DNA from: Sophora flavescens
Lineage: Eukaryota; Streptophyta; Magnoliopsida; Fabales; Fabaceae
NCBI GenBank assembly: GCA_030762895.1
Contig: CM061067.1
Span: forward strand, 104,937,888 to 105,001,887
Length of the DNA: 64,000 nt
Direction: 5' to 3'
Shown here: in pieces, positions 57,844 to 64,000 of the stretch
How the letters are laid out: every line of letters starts with the position of its first letter
How positions within the stretch are numbered: the first letter of the stretch is position 1
The notes under the pieces: generated by a model
Told to the model about the DNA's origin: nothing
The model's input: only the letters and a program-made list of their open reading frames with translations
The model's database searches: none
Program-made: the position numbers and the translations under genes

Positions 57844-59692
57844 AAGACAGAAATAACAAAAATATTTTAAATTTTAATTTTATATTAAACACTTAGGTTT
57901 ATTTTTGTTCATTATTGGGCCAAACCAGCCAAACCCTCAAACCCATTTTGTTCCTTCATCCTCTTCCAACAAACCCTAGCAGCCACCCTTTTCTTCCCTC
58001 CAACATTATTTTGAATTTGAATCCAGTTCGCAAATCCCTTGATTTTTGGCGACGAGGCTCACAGGTTTTGATTCTATTTCAAATCAGAGATGGGAATTTT
58101 AATCCTTGCAGATTTTTAGGATCAAAATTAGAGCGAATTTGACATTATAAAATCACAAGAGAGGATAGGGGGAAGGAACCAAAGAAAATTTTTGAACAAC
58201 AATAACAGTGAGAGTAGTGAGAGGAAGAAAAAAAACTAAAAAAATGTCTCTGCAAATATTCTGAACATAGAGAGAAATACTGAGAGCAACCAATATACAA
58301 AGAGTAAAGAGTAGAGAAATAAAAGGAGAAGCAGGAGCCACTGTCCCTATCCCTTCTCGCGCCGCCACTACATCCACCAGAGACCATCGCGTCGCCGCCA
58401 TTCCGATCGCACGCCGTCGCTTCAGGTGGCAGTTCTGAGCAGAACCCCTCACACACGACGTTGCGAAGCCAACCACAGTTGCCGTCCCCGCTCCACTCAG
58501 ATCCGGATTCGGATCTCTCTCAACCAGGGACCCATCCCGATGCCTTAGTCACCTCAGCGCCGCCATGCTCCGTGACCTGCGCCGCCGTCCCTAGATGAAA
58601 ACGCCGCCGCTTCCTTCCTTGGTTGTTCTGCTTCTCCCTTTGCCAAACAGCTCTGTTAGGTTACGTTGTTGATAGAAAGTTGTGGTTATCTTGTTTTATT
58701 ACTTTTGTTTGTTTCTTTTTATTTCTTTTTTTATTTCCTTTTTTCTTTTTTAGTCTGATCTGGTCTTCCCTCTTGTAGTATATGGGCTTGGGATAAGTGC
58801 TTTGGTGGGCTGATTAGCCTAAGTTAACAAAATACTGAAAATAGTTATTAGAAGTTAGACTTTTATTTATTTATTAAATTAATTCATAAAATAAAAATAA
58901 AAAGAAACACCTTGAAAAATATTTTTGAGATTGCTTTGTGAGAGGTTTCACACTCAATTCCTTAGATTCGGGATCGCTTTATGGACGTATGTGCCATGTT
59001 CTATCTCGATTAGGAGTTTTCAACTTATAACAATATAACAATAAATAAAAAACGAAAATATATAAAAAAGAACCTTTTTTTAAACAATAAAAAACTTTTC
59101 ATAAGAAATAAAATAAACCAACAAATAAAATATTTTCTATAAGAACTACGTGGCTTTGAATTTCTGATCGCAGCAGGGAATATGTAGGAATGAGATTAAT
59201 CATCCTGTCAAGCCAAAGCTATTTTTTTTCCTTCTTTGTGTTTCGCTTTTTTATTTTATTTTTTTATTTTTATTTTTAGCTAATCAAAATAATTGAATTT
59301 GTGTTATTTAGAGATGTCCTGCGGACTTGAGTGTCATGTTTAATCCCTTAAAATTAAGGTTGTCCTATGGACTTAGGTGTCATATTCAACCTCTTTACTG
59401 TAAATATTAATTACTAATATCTTTATTTGTATAAATAATTTTTGGGGCAAAATAAATAGTTTAAAAGTTATTAATTTTGCACAATTAATTCAAGGTACCT
59501 TCCGTAGAATGAGCGATGTAGGGTGCTTAACATCTTCCTTATTCGTAACTGACTCCCAAACTCACTTTGGTTTCAAAGACCATTTTTTAAGGTTTTCTAA
59601 TTTTTCTTAAATTAAATAAAATTGATGGTGACTCAAATTTTTCTTAAATTCTCTTTTTATCGCCGTTCTCGTCGTGATTTCTGGTTGCGACA
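57677..59692 (+). repeat. Ogre 3' LTR, intact
   Basis: It starts TGTGAACACCCTATTTTG and ends GGTTGCGACA. It contains the AT microsatellite (about 57820-57843) and a GC-rich block (58330-58620). Both empty sites can be read here: 'gataggggg' / 'aaggaacc' near 58165, where the 5' LTR holds the first solo LTR, and 'aaattgatggtgactc' near 59622, where it holds the second. Confidence 0.9.
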
Positions 59693-60796
59693 CTTGGAAC
59701 CCATTACTGTTTGGTTCTTTAACTGGGCGGATAACAACAACAGTTTTGGTTGATTCGGTTGATTAACAGTGGGTCTGACTTTGCCCTTGGTTTTTGGATT
59801 TCTTTGTCTTCAAGCAGTGATTTTTAGCGTGCAGGCATGTCTTTTGCATTGGACTATTGCCACTTGGTCGCAGCTTCTTCTGGCATGGCATTGGGAGTTT
59901 TTTTCTTAGTGGCAATGTGTATCTAGTCTGATTGTTTTTTGCTTTGGGGTTGGCTAGCTAGGATTTATACAGTTCTGTTATCATGTTTTGGTGGGCTGGG
60001 GTAGGACTTTGTAATATCAATGTTGTGAATCTTTTTCTTCGGCATTGTAATTACATTTCTCCTTCCTATCTTCTTATTGCTTTTTTATTTTGTTATTGTA
60101 TATGGATTGGGGTACGGGTATCCTTATACCTCCTAATCTATATATATACTCCTTGATTTTATCAATTCAATGTTTGAATTATATTTTTGACAAAATGTGT
60201 GAAGAGTATAAAGTTACACAAATTATAAACATTAATTAACGACTGTATAATATAGCTAAATCTGAACTTTTTTTTTTTTTTGGGGTAGAAATCGGAACTA
60301 AGTTATATGTTTATAAAGGTCTGGTTTCTCTTAAATTAAGCTTTCATGATTATTACGACAGTATACATGATTAAATTAATGAATAGATAAAAATTATATA
60401 ATAAAAAAGTTATGTAATAAATTAATAATGCCAGTAAATGTATAATATTTGGCCAAACATTCAATGTAATCTGTGGTTTAGTAATAGAATTATGTTCGTC
60501 TTCTAAATCAAAATTTAATTTCTAGTAGTATATGGAGAGAACACCTATATTTATCTAAGGCTTATTTACACAATGGAGCTCTTAAACTAACTTTTTTTTA
60601 AGCAAACAAACGGAATGCTAAGACATCACAATAGAAGAAAGACATCACAATAGAAGAAAGACATCACAAGTATGTTGACACCTCAATCCCTATTAATCAT
60701 CTGCAGCATACCATAAATTTTATTCATAATAATAAAGAAAAATAAAGAATACAAAAAGATGGGAGGAAAATTACCTACCCAAGAATCCAGAACAAA
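59693..60796. other. Flanking old repeat, possibly a LINE 3' end
   Basis: The T/G-rich text up to about 60175 ends 'ggggtacgggtatccttata' and 'ttgattttatcaattcaatg', similar in style to plant L1 3' ends. It joins the sequence before 15325 when the Ogre element is removed. From 60176 to 60796 the sequence is AT-rich with a triplicated 'agaagaaagacatcac' (about 60632-60668) and no gene. Confidence 0.4.
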
Positions 60797-61060
60797 TCAT
60801 CCAAATCTATAATTAGACAGACCAAATCTATTACGAAAAAAGTCTGTCCTAATAAAATCAGGGATCAAATCCCATCAAGACTGACATTTAGAAAACACTC
60901 CAAAAGAAGCCAATTTATCTGCATAGAGGATGCTACCGGTAAACAATTTCTCCACTTACTTCCAATCCTCCATGAAACCAAGTTTGGATTAGAAAAAGCT
61001 TGCACCACCAAAATAGAGTCGCATTCTAACCACAATTTTAGGCTAATAATGTAATTATTT
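60797..61060 (-). pseudogene. RNase H-like domain fragment of a non-LTR retroelement
   Basis: The minus strand reads 'LKLWLECDSILVVQAFSN' and 'SWRIGSKWRNCL'. After a frameshift it reads 'YADKLASFGVF' and, after a stop, 'WDLIPDFIRTDFFRNRFGL' and 'NYRFG', ending with TGA at 60797-60799. This is the plant RNase H-like domain found at the end of LINE polyproteins and in their domesticated relatives. The catalytic Asp of 'LECDS' remains. The frameshift, the stop and the missing upstream RT show a dead fragment. Confidence 0.75.
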
Positions 61061-61571
61061 CTCTAACTAAAATTACAATGTGGTTTAGGCTGCTCTAAAT
61101 ACAATTACAATTCGTATCACCTAGTTTAGTCATTCAATTAATTAAATACTTCTTAAATTTGACAGCATGGGGTCTATCTTGTTAAATATTTTTCGTTTGT
61201 TTTTCTTCTAATACCTGCGCGCATTGCTGTGGTACAACATAGAAAGAAAGACTTGTCGTTTCATACGTCATTATTACACAATAAAATGTTATAACTAAGT
61301 TCAAATCTACATATTATGAAATGAGATACATATTTTTCTTCTCAATGCATTATTTTAATACGACCTTATTTTGTATGTAAAGTTGATTTGAACATTTATA
61401 AAAGATAAAATAGGTAGATTGATCATATATATTTATTTTATTTTTCATAAGTTTTTTATTTTTAAATTGGTCCTATACGTTACGTACGTTACGTTTTCAC
61501 GTTAGTCATTTCCATCAATTTCGACCTTAAAGAATCAGATCAAATGTCATGTGTTGGACTATGGTGATATC
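61061..61571. other. AT-rich intergenic sequence
   Basis: No gene or recognisable repeat. It ends at the start of the next LTR. Confidence 0.5.
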
Positions 61572-61702
61572 TGTAACACCCGCTTTTCGTTAAGCGTTTT
61601 TGTATGTGCCTTGTTTGTTAGGATGGTTTAGAATAAGCCAAGTGGGATTTTAGGTGGGAAATCCCTTCCTTAGGCTTGTGTCTTGTGACTTCCTGAGTCG
61701 CA

Positions 61703-61856
61703 AGCACGACTGTGCTCAACAGAGAGCACGACCGTGCTCGTTGTGAGTAAGCATCTCACTGACATTGAGTTGAGCACGCCTGTGCTCAATGGCAAGACGC
61801 GCTTCGCAAGCGCCAAGTCAAGCATGCCCGTGCTCAAGGAGGAGCACGACCGTGCT
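61703..61856. repeat. AGCACG-CGTGCT palindromes, block 1 of the right-hand LTR
   Basis: Copies at 61703-61716, 61725-61738, 61773-61786, 61821-61834 and 61843-61856. The central two bases vary (AC/TG, AC/CG, CC/TG), while the outer AGCAC and GTGCT are mostly fixed. The block lies in U3, just upstream of the TATA box. Confidence 0.88.
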
Positions 61857-61870
61857 CGAGTCTGTGCCTT

Positions 61871-61876
61871 TATAAG
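61871..61876 (+). promoter_or_regulatory. TATA box of the right-hand LTR
   Basis: 'gtgcctttataagcagaaca' lies about 300 bp into the LTR and directly after the palindrome block, followed by a leader-like stretch. Confidence 0.5.
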
Positions 61877-62739
61877 CAGAACAGTGATCGTGGATTTACG
61901 TCCTAAACCCTATTTTGATGACAGCAGCCACCCTAGTGAGGCACAAACCCCTTTCTTCCATATTTTCTCTAAACCCATTGCTCTGTTGGAGTTTTGGAGA
62001 CTTGTGAGAACGTCTAGTTCGTCAGTGTTGATCACTATAGGTAACGGTTCCTTCCCCTTTGAGTTTCCTTTTCTATTATTTGAAATTGGGAACTAATTGG
62101 TTGATGTTCTTGTTTGACCAAGGCTTGGAGAGTTAACTGAGCCGCTTAAGGGAACGTGACCAGTTCGTCGTTTAACGTCTTGTTGAGGAACCTTCAAACC
62201 AGGTATGGGAGAAGAATAGTGTAAACACTAGGCTAAGGAATAGCATAAGATGAGGGGTTCTCATAGCCCCGTAAAATGTATGTTGTATATTGTTAACTGT
62301 TATGTTTAACTGTTAATGATGCCATGATCTACCTGGTTGTATGAGTTATTGTCATGTTTTTAGTTGGCTAACTAGTATGCCTCTTGTTATAGTTGTTATG
62401 ATGTTGAATGCTAATATTGATGAATATTGCTATGTTGAATGCCATTGGTTTATTTCTGATGATATGATGAGAAGGCTGTTGGCTATTGTCTTTGACGTTA
62501 TTGTTTGGCTGAATGTTGCCGTTATGTTGAATATGTTAATAAGACCCTAATCGGATTTAATTAGGACTCTTGGTTAAAATAGGACCCCAATGCTTCATAA
62601 GACATGAACTGTGTTAGTGAGGGGTGATGTTCCATGCTAAATGATTTAGTTAAGACCCTAAGATCTAATTTGAGAGCGTTAGGGAACCAACCCCAAGAAC
62701 ATCATTGAATCAGCTCAGAACAGTACGACCCGCTCCAGG

Positions 62740-62894
62740 AGCATGGTCGTGCTGAACAGGGAGCACGATCGTGCTACCTGTTAAATTCTGGAAGGCAGGC
62801 CACGCATTGAGCACGACCATGCAGGACATTGAGCATGACCGTGCTCCACTTAAGTGGCAGCGCGACCATGCTGGGGGTTAAGCACACCCGTGCT
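62740..62894. repeat. AGCACG-CGTGCT palindromes, block 2 of the right-hand LTR
   Basis: Copies at 62740-62753, 62762-62775, 62832-62845 and 62881-62894, with degenerate ones between ('agcacgaccatgc', 'agcgcgaccatgct'). It corresponds in position to 39856-40119 of the solo LTR. Confidence 0.85.
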
Positions 62895-64000
62895 CCCCCA
62901 ACTGGTCAGAAGCTGAGATTAATGAATTAAAGGGGTGTTTACCCCAATCATCTCCAAATGATGATATAATGCACTAATCGAATGATAACAACAAGATAAC
63001 TTGATTAAAGACTAATTAAGATAACAAAGAGTGATAAGTTGGTTAAGCTAGTGCCCTACGGGTTACCACACATTGTTACGCTTTGGTACTTTTTGGCCAA
63101 AGTGCCCTCGATGCTTTTTGGTTGAGATGTTGACGAGTTGGACCTTATTGCTTTTTGGCTAAGGGGACCTTGACCCAGAAGGGTTAAGGTGTTGATGTTG
63201 ATGAAGGTGATAAGTCTTGGGTGCTTATTGGCCCAAGCAAAGGAGGTGGTTGCCTTGTTTGCTGTTGTAATCATGCATTCATACGTTGAAGTTGATTAGT
63301 GGGGGATGTTAAACATAGGGGAGGTCGTCCAAGTTATGATGATGTGGCCTAAGTCTCGGGTGGTTCACCCAAGGTTTGGTAAACCGTGCTCCCCCGAGGT
63401 GGTGTATCCAGTTATGATACATCGGCTATCCAAGGGGTTTACCTATGGTTTGGTGAACTACCAGCGTTGGTGCTTTTATGGTCAATATGGATATGCAACT
63501 TCGAAGTTGACTTCCTGAGATAGCCATCCACATGCATAACGGAGTAGCGGAGTAGTGTTGTACCGCATAACATCTGTTGACTGGTAATATGTAAATGATG
63601 ATGTATGATGTTTGTTGCTATGCCTGATATGATGTATGTTCATCTTATTCCCTATTCCCGTGCCGTTGTGTTTACATGATTTCTTACTTCCTGTTTCCTG
63701 TTTTCTGTTGTTACATGTATCTCTTATGCAGAGGATGGTGAGCAGCCAGTGGAGGAGTGACTCTGAGGAGCCGCGACTCTAGTTAGGATGCTTAGTTGTT
63801 TAGTTGTTTCAGTTTTTGTTTGTTTCCGTGATGTATCCGGATTTCGGTTATACCAGCTCTGTATGTGACATCAGGGTTGGGTTTTCTTTATCTGTCATGT
63901 TTATGTTTATCTTTTAAAACTATGTTAATTCCGCATTGTTTATGTTGAGATGTGAAACCTTTTTATCCAAGTTTTATTTTGTTCAATTAAATGCATGTTT

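Larger units (their letters stand above)
15325..59692 (+). mobile_element. Ogre/Tat-type Ty3/gypsy element without pol, 5' LTR split by two insertions
   Basis: The 3' LTR (57677-59692) is intact. The 5' LTR is recovered from 15325-15830, 37197-38610 and 53124-53186, about 1.98 kb against 2.02 kb for the 3' LTR, with the same AT microsatellite at the same place. The primer site after 53186 (TGACGACTTCACTGGGGA) resembles the Arg-tRNA site of Ogre elements. The internal region (53187-57676, about 4.5 kb) holds a broken gag, non-coding sequence, two tandem arrays and a polypurine tract, but no protease, reverse transcriptase or integrase. Flanks are GTTGG (15320-15324) and CTTGG (59693-59697), a one-mismatch target duplication. 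It is a non-autonomous derivative. Confidence 0.85.
61572..64000 (+). repeat. Ty3/gypsy LTR, same family as the second solo LTR, cut by the window end
   Basis: It starts TGTAACACCCGCTTTTCG and is collinear with the reverse complement of 53118-51806 plus 40208-38611. It has a TATA box (61871-61876), a CT-rich leader and 'ggggttctcatagccccg', two blocks of AGCACG-CGTGCT motifs, and a Gly/Lys-like repeat region (63060-63240, 'ctttttggccaaagtgcc'). Near the end is 'atgcagaggatggtgagcag', which resembles an acceptor and ATG. The 3' terminus is beyond 64000, and so is any internal region. Confidence 0.85.

Noticed and set aside
62341..62550. Hydrophobic 69-aa frame that looks like a membrane peptide
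   Set aside because: It lies in T-rich LTR leader sequence where hydrophobic codons are expected by composition, and there is no matching frame in the sister LTR that I can see.

Overview
This is nuclear DNA of a flowering plant. It holds one ordinary single-copy gene, a NAC transcription factor, set in a dense pile of nested transposable elements. The evidence for a plant is: GT-AG introns, an NAC domain with a miR164 site, CACTA transposons with 3-bp target duplications, Ty1/copia and Ty3/gypsy elements with plant-type primer binding sites, and a tRNA-derived SINE. An Ogre/Tat-type element with an Arg-tRNA-like primer site and long tandem repeats suggests a dicot, most likely a legume. The species cannot be fixed from the sequence alone.

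Layout. 1-1228: 3' part of a Ty3/gypsy LTR with an acidic ORF, inserted into the gag-protease gene of a second, minus-strand gypsy element (1229-5476). That element sits in the transposase of a decayed CACTA transposon (5477-8716), which also holds a small non-autonomous CACTA (6517-7779). 8717-15324 is the gene island: the NAC gene (10731-12279, minus) and a SINE (14034-14234) with a perfect 11-bp target duplication. 15325-59692 is one Ogre-like element without pol, whose 5' LTR is cut into three pieces by two insertions. The first insertion is a gypsy solo LTR (15831-37192). It carries a B3-gene-bearing CACTA (16850-20064) and a copia element (22819-36337), and the copia 3' LTR in turn holds a second, inverted copy of the same CACTA (30725-35506). 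The second insertion is another gypsy solo LTR (38611-53118) containing a non-coding LARD-type element (40209-51800), whose 5' LTR carries an Athila-like fragment. Ogre gag remnants, two tandem arrays and the intact 3' LTR follow. 59693-61571 is older flanking DNA with non-LTR retrotransposon debris, and 61572-64000 is a further LTR of the same family as the second solo LTR.

The nesting is supported by target-site duplications that I read directly: GGGA, GGTGG, CATTG, CTA, AGT, AAA, imperfect CCTGT/CCTGC and imperfect GTTGG/CTTGG. Removing the two insertions restores an Ogre 5' LTR of about 1.98 kb, against 2.02 kb for its 3' LTR.

The points most worth following are: (i) two copies of a small intact two-exon B3-like gene carried by a CACTA family, facing each other across the copia element; (ii) a recurring acidic ORF, apparently behind an LTR intron, at a fixed distance from the LTR 3' end in several gypsy LTRs; (iii) GC-rich palindromic micro-repeats of two sequence types that occupy the same LTR position in related copies and also occur in an Athila-like element; (iv) an Ogre 3' array that alternates about 100- and 85-bp units into a dimer of about 185 bp.
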